From an uncultured Faecalibacterium sp. (GTDB lineage Bacteria > Bacillota > Clostridia > Oscillospirales > Ruminococcaceae): DNA of 63,537 bases. Every line of letters begins with the position of its first letter. Position 1 is the first letter of the stretch. Of this stretch, positions 1 through 8,103 are shown piece by piece. Where the stretch lies: contig URVW01000004.1 in assembly GCA_900551435.1 (NCBI GenBank), positions 1 through 63,537 of the forward strand. Direction: 5' to 3'. A program made the position numbers and the translations under genes. The notes under the pieces were generated by a model. That model was not told the DNA's origin. It did no database searches and worked only from the letters and a program-made list of their open reading frames with translations.

Positions 1-1223
1 ATGTCCGCATCCCCGAACCGGATGCTGCCGGTCTGCACGTCCCAGAAGCGCATCAACAGCCGCAGCAGGGTACTTTTGCCGCTGCCGGAGCGCCCGGTGA
101 TGCCCACGATCTTTTTCTCCGGGATGGTCAGGCTGATCTCCCGCAGCACCTGCTCCCCCGCGTAGCCAAAGCTGACGCAGCGCACCTCGGCACCCGCAAA
201 GGGGGTGTTTTCGCCGTCGGTCACCTCGGGGGTCACCGGTGCTTCGTCCAGCAGCGCCAGCACGCGGTCTGCGCTGGCAAATACCTGCGTCAGCCCTGCG
301 CCAAGGTTCGCCAGCGCCACCACCGGCCCGAAGGAGCTGAGAGCGGTCAGGGTGCACACCAGCACCCCCTGCGCCGCCAGCTCACCGCGCTGGTAGAGCC
401 ACAGGCTCACGCCCAGCACCGCCAGCGTGGTGAATAAAATCAGCGTGTTGGTCACCGCTACGATGAGCCCCTCGCGGTACTTCAGCGCCGTCTGCTTTGC
501 GCCCAGCGCCTCGCTGTGGGCGGTGATGCCCGCTGCCCGGGCGGCGGTGTCCTGATACTGCAAGGTGTCCCGCAGGCCGCGCAGACTTTCCAGCACATAG
601 CTGTTGGTATCCGCCAGCGCCTGCCGGTATTCCCGGGCAACGGCCTGTCCACGCTTTGCGCTCCACATCGGCAGCGCTGCACCCACCAGCAGATAACCCG
701 CCAGCAGCGCCAGCGCGGGCAGGATGTGCCAGTGCGCGGTAAAGGCGGTCATGCCTGCCACCCAGAGCACGGCGATGCACACCGGCGAGATGGTGTGGGC
801 GTAGAACACCTCCAGCGCCTCGATGTCGGCGGTGATGAGGGAGATCAGGTCGCCCCGGTCGCGGCCCTCCAGCTTTGCGGGGGTCAGGCGGCGCAGCGCG
901 CCGAACACCTTATCCCGGATGAGCGCCAGCAGCCGGAAGGCGATATAGTGGTTGGAGGCCTGCTCCGCATAGCGCAGCACGCCGCGCAGCAGGGCGAACA
1001 CCAGAATGCACCAAACGGCCGTACCCACGGTGGGCAGCGGACCTTGCAGCCCGGCAGCGGTCAGGATGGCAAAGCCGCCGAAAAGGGTGATGAAGGTGGC
1101 GCAGAAATGCCCCGCCACGCCCATGACGATAGCTGCCACCATGATAGGCAGCATGGGCTTTACCAGCACGATCAGCCGCGCCACAATGGCGGCGGAGGTG
1201 CGATGGTTCGTTGTTTTATGCAT
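1..1223 (-). CDS. CydC-like ABC exporter subunit (partial, C-terminus outside window)
   Basis: Membrane-fused ABC half-transporter, about 407 residues visible. An N-terminal transmembrane domain of roughly 300 residues is followed by a nucleotide-binding domain whose Walker A (GRSGSGKST) is near position 85. The signature motif and Walker B lie beyond the window edge. The start is an ATG at 1223 that overlaps the stop of the upstream gene by one base (TGATG), so the two are translationally coupled and very likely form a heterodimer. Layout and sequence resemble CydDC, the exporter of cysteine/glutathione needed for cytochrome bd assembly. No cydAB is visible, so another substrate (metal chelate, peptide) is possible; family is firm, substrate is not. 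Confidence 0.85.
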   Translation of the reverse strand, partial: MHKTTNHRTSAAIVARLIVLVKPMLPIMVAAIVMGVAGHFCATFITLFGGFAILTAAGLQGPLPTVGTAVWCILVFALLRGVLRYAEQASNHYIAFRLLALIRDKVFGALRRLTPAKLEGRDRGDLISLITADIEALEVFYAHTISPVCIAVLWVAGMTAFTAHWHILPALALLAGYLLVGAALPMWSAKRGQAVAREYRQALADTNSYVLESLRGLRDTLQYQDTAARAAGITAHSEALGAKQTALKYREGLIVAVTNTLILFTTLAVLGVSLWLYQRGELAAQGVLVCTLTALSSFGPVVALANLGAGLTQVFASADRVLALLDEAPVTPEVTDGENTPFAGAEVRCVSFGYAGEQVLREISLTIPEKKIVGITGRSGSGKSTLLRLLMRFWDVQTGSIRFGDAD

Positions 1224-2953
1224 CAGGCATCCTCCTTTGCAAGGGTCTCCAGCTGCTTCTGGGCGGTGTACAGGCGGCAGTAAGCGCCCCCCTGCGCCAG
1301 CAGCTGCGCGTGGGTGCCGTGCTCTGCAATGCTGCCGTTTTCCAGCACATAGATGCAGTCGCTGTCCACCACGTTTGCCAGCCGGTGGGAGATCAAAATC
1401 ACCGTCTTTTTCCCCGCCAGACCCCGGATGGCCGCCATGATGTCGTTTTCGCTCTCGGCGTCCACATTGGAGGTCGCTTCATCGAAGAGGTAGATGGGGG
1501 TATCGTGCAGCAAAGCACGCGCCATGGCAAGGCGCTGCCGCTGCCCGCCGGAAAGGTTGCTGCCGCCCTCGTGCACGGCGGTCTGTAAGCCGTCCTGGCT
1601 GCGGCAGAAGTCCGCAAGGTTCACCTCTTCCAGCGCCACCCAGAGCTCGCTCTCGGTGGCCTGCGGCTTTGCCATGCGCAGGTTGTTTTCCACCGTACCT
1701 TTAAAAATGGTGGAGTCATGAGGCACGACCGTCAGCGTGCGCTGCCGTGCGGCCTGTTGCAGCTGCTGCACCGGCACGCCGCCCATGGTCACCCGGCCGG
1801 TATACCCGGTGCAGCGCCCCGCCAGCAGGGCGGCAATGGTGCTTTTGCCGCTGCCGGAAGCGCCCACCAGCGAGACAAAGCTGCCCTGCGGCACGGTAAA
1901 GGAAACGTCTTTCAGCACGGTGCGGCCGGTCTCGTAGCCAAAGGTGACCTTTTCCAGCGCCAGCGTGGTATCCGCCGGGGCATTCTGTGCGCCGTCCTGC
2001 GGCTCCTCGGCGGCCAGCAGACGGAAAATTTTCTCTGCCGAAGCTGCACCGTTCATGGCAATGTGGAAGTAGCTGCCCAGCAGCCGCAGCGGCAGGAAAA
2101 AGTCTGCCGCCAGCAGCAAAATGGTCAGGGTAGCGGTCAGCTCCAGCTGCCCCGCCGCAAAGGCTGCCACGGCGCTGATGATGCCCAGCCCCGCGCCGCC
2201 GTAGGCCATCAGATCCATCAGAGTAACCGAGTTCAGCTGCATGGTCAGCACCCGCATGGTGATCTTGCGGAAGCGCTCGGCTTCGGCGTTCATCTGCTCG
2301 TGCTTCCAGCCGTCAGCCTGATAAATTTTCAGGGTGGTCAGCCCCTGAATGTTCTCCAGAAAGCTGTCGCCCAGCGTGGTGTACTCGCTCCAGTAGCTGG
2401 CCAGCAGCTTTTTGGCAAACTTCTGCACCGCCACGATGGACATAGGGATCAGTGGCACGCAGCACAGCAGAATGACCGCCGACCGCGCGTGCACCCCCAC
2501 CAGCAGCGCAAACAGGGTGACGGGTGCCAACAGGCTGTAGAACAGCTGCGGCAGATATTTTGCAAAATAGGTGTCGATCTGCTCCACACCCTCGCTGGCC
2601 AGCATGACCACCTCGCTGGTAGCTACTGTGGCGGTATAGCCGGGGCCAAGGCGGGTGAGTTTTTCGTAAATTTTGCTGCGCAGGGTGCGTTTGACATCCC
2701 GCGAGGCCTGATCGCTCATGCCGGAGGCCAGCATGGTAAAAGCAAAGCGCAGCGGCACCGTGCCAAGGCAGAGCAGGATATTCTGCCGCAGCGCGGCAGC
2801 GGTCAGGCTGCCCGCAAAGGCCGCCCCCACCAGCCGGGCGACCGCCCGGACAAAGATGATATTACACACCAGCCCCAGCCACTGGAACGCCACGTTTGCT
2901 CCCACATACCGCAGCGCCGCCCGGTCGAAGGACAGCAATTTTTTGTTTATCAT
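1223..2953 (-). CDS. CydD-like ABC exporter subunit
   Basis: Complete 576-residue half-transporter: six-helix membrane domain (about 1-310) and ATPase domain with Walker A GASGSGKST, signature LSGGQRQR, Walker B YLFDEATS and H-loop ISHRLA. Its start overlaps the end of the DtxR-family regulator gene (ATGA, 2950-2953) and its stop overlaps the start of the next subunit, giving a tight three-gene operon. CydD-type proteins pair with CydC to export thiols; here the leading metal regulator suggests instead, or in addition, a role in metal or siderophore handling. That last point is inference from context. Confidence 0.87.
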   Translation of the reverse strand: MINKKLLSFDRAALRYVGANVAFQWLGLVCNIIFVRAVARLVGAAFAGSLTAAALRQNILLCLGTVPLRFAFTMLASGMSDQASRDVKRTLRSKIYEKLTRLGPGYTATVATSEVVMLASEGVEQIDTYFAKYLPQLFYSLLAPVTLFALLVGVHARSAVILLCCVPLIPMSIVAVQKFAKKLLASYWSEYTTLGDSFLENIQGLTTLKIYQADGWKHEQMNAEAERFRKITMRVLTMQLNSVTLMDLMAYGGAGLGIISAVAAFAAGQLELTATLTILLLAADFFLPLRLLGSYFHIAMNGAASAEKIFRLLAAEEPQDGAQNAPADTTLALEKVTFGYETGRTVLKDVSFTVPQGSFVSLVGASGSGKSTIAALLAGRCTGYTGRVTMGGVPVQQLQQAARQRTLTVVPHDSTIFKGTVENNLRMAKPQATESELWVALEEVNLADFCRSQDGLQTAVHEGGSNLSGGQRQRLAMARALLHDTPIYLFDEATSNVDAESENDIMAAIRGLAGKKTVILISHRLANVVDSDCIYVLENGSIAEHGTHAQLLAQGGAYCRLYTAQKQLETLAKEDA

Positions 2954-3339
2954 GGGTGTTTCTCCTCTTCTCCTTTCACCATCCGCTCATAGTCGGCGGT
3001 AAAAAGGCGCTGGGGCAGGGCGCTGGTCATGGCAAGGGCGGCGTTCCACTTTTCCTCGCCTGTCAGCTCCCCGCTCACCGGCGGGAAGTGCGCCAGAATG
3101 GCGTCCAGCTCCTGCTGCACCCGCTTTGCCACCCAGATGCCGCGGTCGGTCAGGTAAATTTTACCGTAGTATTCCTTTACGATCATGCCCTGCTCCATGA
3201 GCAGGTTCAAAATGCGCACCACCGAGGGTTTTGTCACCCCCAGCTTTTCCGCAATGCTGCGGGAGCTGATGTCCAGATGGGTGCGGCTTACCTCATAGAT
3301 GGCCAGCAGATAGCGCAGATGCGCTGCGGTCAGCTGCAT
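2950..3339 (-). CDS. DtxR/MntR-family metal-dependent transcriptional regulator
   Basis: A 129-residue protein starting MQLTAAHLRYLLAIYEV, with a winged helix (SRSIAEKLGVTKPSVVRILNL, about residues 24-44) followed by the dimerisation/metal-binding region. The C-terminal SH3-like domain of DtxR is missing, as in short MntR-type members. The start at 3339 is chosen because AAAGGAGA lies 9 bases upstream; an upstream ATG at 3387 lacks such a site and sits inside the promoter. It leads the operon with the two ABC subunits. A palindrome (3380-3395) covers its likely -10, so autorepression is expected; matching palindromes precede feo and the DUF3793 gene. Confidence 0.85.
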   Translation of the reverse strand: MQLTAAHLRYLLAIYEVSRTHLDISSRSIAEKLGVTKPSVVRILNLLMEQGMIVKEYYGKIYLTDRGIWVAKRVQQELDAILAHFPPVSGELTGEEKWNAALAMTSALPQRLFTADYERMVKGEEEKHP

Positions 3340-3379
3340 ACCGGTCACTCTCCTTTTTACGCGCCGGGGCCTGCCCGGT

Positions 3380-3395
3380 GTTATCATATGCTAAC
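3380..3395. promoter_or_regulatory. Candidate DtxR-type operator, box 1 (autoregulation)
   Basis: GTTATCATATGCTAAC, one mismatch from the palindrome GTTAG-N6-CTAAC seen at six more sites in this window. On the minus strand it overlaps a TATGAT hexamer that could be the -10 of the regulator-ABC operon (weak -35 TTTTAA 17 bases upstream). Binding here would block RNA polymerase. The motif is seen; its recognition by the adjacent regulator is inferred. Confidence 0.6.
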
Positions 3396-3407
3396 TTTAT
3401 TTTGCTT

Positions 3408-3444
3408 AAAAAAGAGCGCGAGCCGAGAGGTTCAGCCCGCGCCC
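3408..3444 (-). terminator. Terminator of the feo operon
   Basis: On the minus strand a GC-rich stem (GCGCG/CGCGC, with a further GC/GC pair inside) is followed by six U residues. It lies just after the last feo-operon gene and immediately upstream of the promoter for the DtxR-family operon. Confidence 0.65.
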
Positions 3445-3464
3445 TTTGCGGATCATTTCAATGC

Positions 3465-3647
3465 TCAGTGACAGCCGCTGCAACCGCTGCAGCTGCCATT
3501 GCAGCCGCCTTCGCCACAGCCACTGCACCCACTGCAGCCGCCGCCATGCTTGTGGGAGTGCCATGTGATCCAGCCCACACCGCCAAACACGATGACTGCC
3601 ACAATGATCGTGGGCAGATTAAAATTTGCAGCGAGGAATTCCATCAT
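3465..3647 (-). CDS. FeoB-associated Cys-rich membrane protein
   Basis: A 60-residue protein: one transmembrane segment (about residues 9-28, TIIVAVIVFGGVGWITW), then a His/Gly hinge and a tail dense in CSGC repeats (nine cysteines). This is the architecture of the small FeoB-associated Cys-rich proteins found after feoB in clostridia; they may shuttle or sense Fe2+ at the membrane, but the role is unproven. It starts 37 bases after feoB with AAAGGG about ten bases before the ATG at 3647; a second ATG follows immediately. Last gene before the terminator. Confidence 0.85.
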   Translation of the reverse strand: MMEFLAANFNLPTIIVAVIVFGGVGWITWHSHKHGGGCSGCSGCGEGGCNGSCSGCSGCH

Positions 3648-3683
3648 ACAAAACACACCCTTTCACAATGTCATGCGGTTTGA

Positions 3684-5870
3684 TTAAATCTTGGTCACGT
3701 CGATCTTGACTTCGTTGTTACCCGCATACTTATTGGGACGCACCAGCAGGTAGATGAACGCTGCCAGCACCACAATTGCCACCACGCTGAACAGGCCGAA
3801 GTGCACTTCACCGGTAATCAGGCCGCCCAGCTGGTACACGACCAGAGCAGAGCAGTAAGCCAGCAGGCACATATAACCGATGGCGATACCAGTCCACTTG
3901 CCGTTATTCATCTCGCGCTTGATGGCGCCCATCGCAGCAAAGCAGGGGGCGCACAGCAGGTTGAAGATCATGAAGGCGTAAGCCGACAGAGCGGTGTAGT
4001 CCTTCGCAACAGCAGCCCAGATCTCGTCGCCGTTCTCAGACAGCTCGCCGCCGAAGTGATACAGAACACCGAAGGTACCAACCACGTTCTCCTTTGCAAT
4101 CAGGCCGGAGACGGAAGCGACGGTTGCACGCCAGTTGCCGAAGCCCAGAGGTGCAAAGATCCATGCGACCTTGGTAGCGATAGCAGCCAGCACGGAGTTG
4201 TCCTGATCCTCGACCATACCGAAGGCACCGTTCTCGAAGCCGAAGCCCTGCATAAACCACAGCACAACGGTAGCGAGCAAAATCACAGAGCCTGCGCGCT
4301 TGATGAAGGACCAGCCGCGCTCCCAAGTTGCCCGCAGCACGTTGCCCCATGCGGGCACATGGTAGGCGGGCAGCTCCATCACGAAGGGAGCGGGATCACC
4401 TGCGAAGAGCTTGGTCTTTTTCAGCATGATGCCGGAGCAGATGATGGCTGCCATGCCGATGAAGTAGGCAGACACTGCCACCAGCGAGGAGCCGCCGAAC
4501 ATTGCACCGGCGATCAGGCCGATGATGGGCATCTTTGCGCCGCAGGGGATAAAGCAGGTGGTCATGATGGTCATGCGGCGGTCACGCTCGTTCTCGATGG
4601 TACGGCTTGCCATAACGCCCGGCACGCCGCAGCCGGTGCCCACCAGCACCGGGATAAAGCTCTTGCCGGAAAGGCCGAACTTGCGGAAGATACGGTCCAT
4701 GATAAAGGCCACGCGGGACATATAGCCCACGTCCTCCAGAATGGACAGCAGGAAGAACAGCACCAGCATCTGGGGCACAAAGCCCAGCACCGCGCCCACA
4801 CCGGCCACGATGCCGTCCATGATCAGGCCGTACAGCCAGCCCGCCACGCCGATGCTCTCCAAAAAGCCGCCCAGCGCATTGGGAACGATCTCACCGAACA
4901 GGACATCGTTGGTCCAGTCGGTGGCAAAGGTACCGATGGCCCAGCCGCCGTCCGCAATGGAGGTGCCCATGGACAGGGAGTACATCAGGTACATCACCAC
5001 TGCAAAGATGGGCAGTGCCAGCACACGGTTGGTAACGAACCGGTCGATCTTATCGGAAACGGTCAGGTGCTCCACGCGGGCCTTCTTCTTGACAGCCTTG
5101 CCCACCACGGTGTTGATGTATGCATAGCGCTGGTTGGTGATGATGCTCTCGGCGTCATCGTCCATCTCTTTTTCGCAGTCCTGAATGTGCTCGTCGATGT
5201 GATCCATCAGGGTCTTGTCCAGCTTCAGCTCATCCTGCACCTTGTCGTCGCGCTCGAACAGCTTGACGGCGTACCAGCGCAGGAAGCGGTCATCCACCTT
5301 GCCCTGAATGGACTCTTCAATGTGGGCAATGGCGTGCTCCACGCTGCCGGTGAACACATGGGGCAGCTCGCCGGTCTTGGCGGCCTTGGCAGCGGCTACC
5401 GCAGCCTTGGCGGCGGTCTCGGTGCCCTCGCCCTTCAGGGCGCTGATCTCCACTGCCTGACAGCCCAGCTCTGCGCTCAGCTTCTTCAGGTCGATCTTAT
5501 CGCCGTTCTTGCGCACCAGATCGATCATGTTCACAGCCATCACCACCGGGATGCCCAGCTCGATCAGCTGGGTGGTCAGGTAGAGGTTGCGCTCGATGTT
5601 GGTGCCGTCGATGATGTTCAGGATGGCGTCGGGCTTCTCCTTTACAAGGTAAGTACGGGAGACAACTTCCTCCAGCGTGTAGGGGGACAGCGAGTAGATG
5701 CCAGGCAGATCCTGAATGATCACGTCCTTGTCGCCCTTGAGTTTGCCTTCCTTTTTTTCCACAGTAACGCCGGGCCAGTTGCCCACATACTGGTTGGAGC
5801 CGGTCAGGTTGTTGAACAGGGTCGTTTTGCCGCAGTTCGGGTTGCCGGCCAGTGCAATTTTAATGCTCAT
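3684..5870 (-). CDS. feoB: Ferrous iron transport protein B
   Basis: A 728-residue Fe2+ transporter of the inner membrane. The N-terminal G domain shows G1 GNPNCGKT (residues 9-16), G3 DLPG (about 54-57) and G4 NMID; a helical spacer domain follows, then a membrane domain of about nine to eleven helices with the duplicated Gate cores (SFIPVLVGTGCGVPGVMASR and the later AGSVILLATVVLWF region). Length is typical. It is third in a minus-strand operon after two feoA genes and is followed by the Cys-rich partner. The operon promoter carries palindromic operator candidates, so iron-dependent repression is likely. Confidence 0.97.
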   Translation of the reverse strand: MSIKIALAGNPNCGKTTLFNNLTGSNQYVGNWPGVTVEKKEGKLKGDKDVIIQDLPGIYSLSPYTLEEVVSRTYLVKEKPDAILNIIDGTNIERNLYLTTQLIELGIPVVMAVNMIDLVRKNGDKIDLKKLSAELGCQAVEISALKGEGTETAAKAAVAAAKAAKTGELPHVFTGSVEHAIAHIEESIQGKVDDRFLRWYAVKLFERDDKVQDELKLDKTLMDHIDEHIQDCEKEMDDDAESIITNQRYAYINTVVGKAVKKKARVEHLTVSDKIDRFVTNRVLALPIFAVVMYLMYSLSMGTSIADGGWAIGTFATDWTNDVLFGEIVPNALGGFLESIGVAGWLYGLIMDGIVAGVGAVLGFVPQMLVLFFLLSILEDVGYMSRVAFIMDRIFRKFGLSGKSFIPVLVGTGCGVPGVMASRTIENERDRRMTIMTTCFIPCGAKMPIIGLIAGAMFGGSSLVAVSAYFIGMAAIICSGIMLKKTKLFAGDPAPFVMELPAYHVPAWGNVLRATWERGWSFIKRAGSVILLATVVLWFMQGFGFENGAFGMVEDQDNSVLAAIATKVAWIFAPLGFGNWRATVASVSGLIAKENVVGTFGVLYHFGGELSENGDEIWAAVAKDYTALSAYAFMIFNLLCAPCFAAMGAIKREMNNGKWTGIAIGYMCLLAYCSALVVYQLGGLITGEVHFGLFSVVAIVVLAAFIYLLVRPNKYAGNNEVKIDVTKI

Positions 5871-5899
5871 TGCGGATACCTTTCCTCCCTTTGGTCTTA

Positions 5900-6121
5900 T
5901 CAGACCACTTCGATCATCTCAGCGTCGGCCTTGCGCACGCTCAGCTCGTAGTTGCGCACGGTCAGCTCCATGGGGTCGCCCAGCGGCGCCACCTTGCGCA
6001 CATAGATCTGCACACCCTTGGTGATGCCCATATCCATGATGCGGCGCTTCACCGGGCCTTCGCCGTGCAGCCGTGCCACGGTGGCGGTCTCGCCCACCTT
6101 TACGTCTTTCAGTGTTTTCAT
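5900..6121 (-). CDS. feoA: FeoA domain protein (second of two)
   Basis: A 73-residue SH3-like FeoA protein (MKTLKDVKVGETATVARL...), the cytosolic partner of FeoB. The ATG at 6121 is preferred over an in-frame ATG ten codons upstream because GGGAGG lies eight bases before it. It is 29 bases upstream of feoB. The motif KRRIMDMGITKGVQIYV is typical of FeoA. Confidence 0.92.
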   Translation of the reverse strand: MKTLKDVKVGETATVARLHGEGPVKRRIMDMGITKGVQIYVRKVAPLGDPMELTVRNYELSVRKADAEMIEVV

Positions 6122-6172
6122 CGTACTCGTTCCTCCCTTGCAGTATTTCATGCAGCACCGGGAAGGCGCTGC

Positions 6173-6388
6173 TCAGGACACCATGATGCGGCTTGCCATG
6201 GTCTTATCCAGTGCCAGACGGCTCTGCTTGACCTGCACGATCAGGTTGCCCGCGATCTCGTTGACCACGGTCACCTCGCTGCCAACCACGAACCCCAGCT
6301 CGGCCAGATGCAGCCGCACCTCGTCCTTGCCGCTGATCCTGCGGATGGTGACGGTCTCGCCTGCTTTTGTCATCGTCAAAGGCATCAT
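6173..6388 (-). CDS. feoA: FeoA domain protein (first of two)
   Basis: A 71-residue FeoA-like protein with the ELGFVVGSEVTVV core. It is the first gene of the feo operon and only moderately similar to the second FeoA, so the two are not a recent duplication. The start follows GGGAAGGGGAGC. Tandem feoA genes before feoB are common in clostridia; the division of labour between them is not known. Confidence 0.9.
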   Translation of the reverse strand: MMPLTMTKAGETVTIRRISGKDEVRLHLAELGFVVGSEVTVVNEIAGNLIVQVKQSRLALDKTMASRIMVS

Positions 6389-6430
6389 CGCTGTGCTCCC
6401 CTTCCCTTGAAAAATATGTGATGCTGCGGT

Positions 6431-6478
6431 GGTTAGTCAGCCGTAACTATCAGCGTAGATAGTTTACCGCTGCTAACC
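6431..6478. promoter_or_regulatory. feo operator: 21-bp inverted repeat containing boxes 2 and 3
   Basis: Near-perfect inverted arms of about 21 bases (6431-6451 and 6458-6478) with a six-base centre. Each outer part forms a 16-bp box: GTTAGTCAGCCGTAAC (6432-6447) and GTTTACCGCTGCTAAC (6462-6477), both near the palindrome GTTAG-N6-CTAAC. The second box covers the -10 of the feo promoter. Consistent with two regulator dimers binding side by side. Confidence 0.6.
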
Positions 6479-6489
6479 CGGCTTGTCAA
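6461..6489 (-). promoter_or_regulatory. feo operon promoter
   Basis: On the minus strand: perfect -35 TTGACA (6484-6489), 17-base spacer, -10 TAAACT (6461-6466), about 75 bases before the first feoA start. The spacer and -10 are inside the inverted-repeat operator. Confidence 0.7.
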
Positions 6490-6509
6490 TAGATTTTTCA
6501 TATCTTACA

Positions 6510-6525
6510 GTTAGTTTATATAAAC
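6510..6525. promoter_or_regulatory. Candidate DtxR-type operator, box 4
   Basis: GTTAGTTTATATAAAC: left half-site perfect, right half TAAAC as in box 3 (where the mirror form GTTTA occurs). It lies just upstream of the feo -35. Confidence 0.45.
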
Positions 6526-6600
6526 AAACAAATTTTATGCTGGCATCGCCCCGCATTTTTATCAAAATCATCAATGACTAACTCCATTTCTTGAGTTAAT

Positions 6601-6616
6601 GTTAGCTATTGCTTAC
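6601..6616. promoter_or_regulatory. Candidate DtxR-type operator, box 5
   Basis: GTTAGCTATTGCTTAC, one mismatch from the palindrome, about 112 bases upstream of the feo -35. Box 6 upstream of DUF3793 has the same half-site pair in the opposite orientation. Confidence 0.45.
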
Positions 6617-6659
6617 ATTTTCATGGACTGTTTTGCGGTTTTATAGGGCAGGGTGACGA

Positions 6660-7000
6660 TGGAATAACCCTCTCAGGCGCTCCCGAAGGGCGAGGGTTAA
6701 CCCCTTCCGTCATCGCCTACGGCGATGCCACCTTCCCCAAGGGGACGGCTTCAGCGGCGGCGGGAAAGTTTGCGGCAGCGCCAAAAGGCTCCCCCTTGGG
6801 GGAGCTGGCGCGTTAGCGCCTGAGGGGGTGCCCCCGGAAGCAAACTCCCCCAGTCGCCTACGGCGACAGATTCCCCTTTTTGTCACCTGCGGTGACATCT
6901 TCCCCCGGCCGGGGGAAGTCGGCCTCTGGGATGGGGCCTTTGGCATGACGGCAAAGTTTCCGGCTAAAGCACAAAGTGTGCGGGCGCGCCAGAGGCTCCC
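6660..7000. repeat. Mosaic GC-rich intergenic repeat, left copy
   Basis: Non-coding stretch between feo and DUF3793 made of short modules such as GGGGGAGCTGGCGCG and TTCCCCCGG, many forming hairpins. Read on the minus strand it shares several modules of about 40-70 bases with 8808-9110 (for example AAAGGCCCCATCCCAGAGG and TCAGGCGCTAACGCGCCAG), in a different order. This family is scattered through Faecalibacterium-type genomes to my recollection. No convincing gene is seen in 6617-7196. Confidence 0.65.
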
Positions 7001-7064
7001 TCCTAGAGGGAGCTGGCAAAGCCGTCAGGCTTTGACTGAGGGAGTTCGTCCCCCCCAAACGCAC

Positions 7065-7103
7065 GACCGCCCGGCGCAGGGGTCAAAGCTGCGCCGGGCG
7101 GTC
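7065..7103. terminator. Perfect 15-bp hairpin downstream of DUF3793
   Basis: GACCGCCCGGCGCAG pairs perfectly with CTGCGCCGGGCGGTC around a nine-base loop. It lacks a long U tract on either strand, so it may be a weak terminator or the end of the repeat. A second hairpin (CTCTCCTATG/CATAGGAGAG, 7126-7152) lies between it and the DUF3793 stop. Confidence 0.4.
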
Positions 7104-7196
7104 ATGTGTAAAAAGGAGGATCACTCTCTCCTATGTCGGATGCATAGGAGAGTTGCCAGGATAAAAGAGAGTATTTGAAAAGAGAATAGCAATTTT

Positions 7197-7784
7197 TCAG
7201 GCGGCGACCGCCAGTTTTAAAATGGGCGTGCCGCTGTGGAACAGCCGCAGATACACCGCCGTGCACTTGGCCAGCTGGTCAAAGTGCTGCTGGGCGGCGG
7301 CCGGGTCGCCGTAGGATTTCCAGCACCCACAGCAGGTAAAGCACTTGCCCCGGTGCCGGATAAAGCCCTCCACATCTTCCAGCGGATAACCCAGAAATAC
7401 CCCGATCTCGTGGGGGAAATCCGCCGCCTCTGCCGCGCAGCACAGCCGCAGGCTGAGCTGGTCGAGCAGCGCGCCGCAGTCCGCTGCATCCTCCGGCAGA
7501 CGGTAGCCCTCCCGGGCTAAAAAGCCGCGCACGGCGGCATCTGCCAACACGGTTTGCAGTTTGGCGGCGCGGTAGACGTACACCAGATACTGCCGGGTGG
7601 CGATGCACCCCCGCAGCACCCGCACCTGCAGGCCCTTGGGGTTCAGCTGGGCGTTCCAACCCACCACCCGCCGGGCAAGGTCGGCACGGTCGCGCGTTTC
7701 GTAGCGGAACAGCCCCGCAGGTTTCAGCCCCGCCAGTACCGGGGCACATTGTTCGATCATTACGGTCTCAAAATCACGCTCCAT
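7197..7784 (-). CDS. DUF3793 family protein
   Basis: A 195-residue cytosolic protein recognised as DUF3793: N-terminal region with GLKPAGLFRY, a central segment RLCCAAEAADFPHEIGVFLGYPLEDVEGFI and a cysteine cluster CFTCCGCWKSYGD (about residues 148-160). Biochemical function is unknown to me; homologues often sit beside flavodoxin or iron-uptake genes, which fits the neighbouring feo operon. Two operator-like boxes (7846-7861, 7924-7939) precede it, matching those at feo. The start at 7784 follows AAAGGAG eight bases upstream. Confidence 0.8.
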   Translation of the reverse strand: MERDFETVMIEQCAPVLAGLKPAGLFRYETRDRADLARRVVGWNAQLNPKGLQVRVLRGCIATRQYLVYVYRAAKLQTVLADAAVRGFLAREGYRLPEDAADCGALLDQLSLRLCCAAEAADFPHEIGVFLGYPLEDVEGFIRHRGKCFTCCGCWKSYGDPAAAQQHFDQLAKCTAVYLRLFHSGTPILKLAVAA

Positions 7785-7845
7785 GGCGGTTCTCCTTTGG
7801 CGGCGGTGTCGGGGTCAGTGTGCCCCGGATGCCGGGCCGTTATAA

Positions 7846-7861
7846 GTAAGACGCAGCTAAC
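7846..7861. promoter_or_regulatory. Candidate DtxR-type operator, box 6
   Basis: GTAAGACGCAGCTAAC, one mismatch from the palindrome. It is 62 bases before the DUF3793 start, near a TATAAC that may be its -10 on the minus strand. Confidence 0.45.
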
Positions 7862-7923
7862 CTTGACCTCAAAAAAGAAGCAGCACGCCCGGTCTGCGGG
7901 CACTGCCGATGGGGTCTTATGTG

Positions 7924-7939
7924 GTTAGTTATTTCTAAC
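7924..7939. promoter_or_regulatory. Candidate DtxR-type operator, box 7 (perfect palindrome)
   Basis: GTTAGTTATTTCTAAC, with both half-sites perfect. It lies between the divergent DUF3793 and P-loop kinase genes, about 140 bases upstream of the former. Confidence 0.55.
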
Positions 7940-8103
7940 GCCAGTAGTGTACCACAACGTAGTGGGGCGTGTCAAGCCTTTCCGGCAAAAAAGTTATTCA
8001 TGGCAAACCACGCCCGCGCTACCCTTCCGGCGACAGTCGTGGTATAATGGGGATATTATCAGGTCTGCCCCTTGGGCGCACCCTGCCAAGGAGGATTTCC
8101 CCC

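Noticed and set aside
516..1283. Long plus-strand open frame opposite the ABC exporter genes
   Set aside because: It is antisense to a well-supported CydC-like gene, with low-complexity His/Gln-rich composition typical of a shadow frame.
3801..5951. 716-residue plus-strand open frame opposite feoB
   Set aside because: Antisense to feoB; the product is rich in His, Gln and Val with no domain. GC bias of the third codon position explains it.
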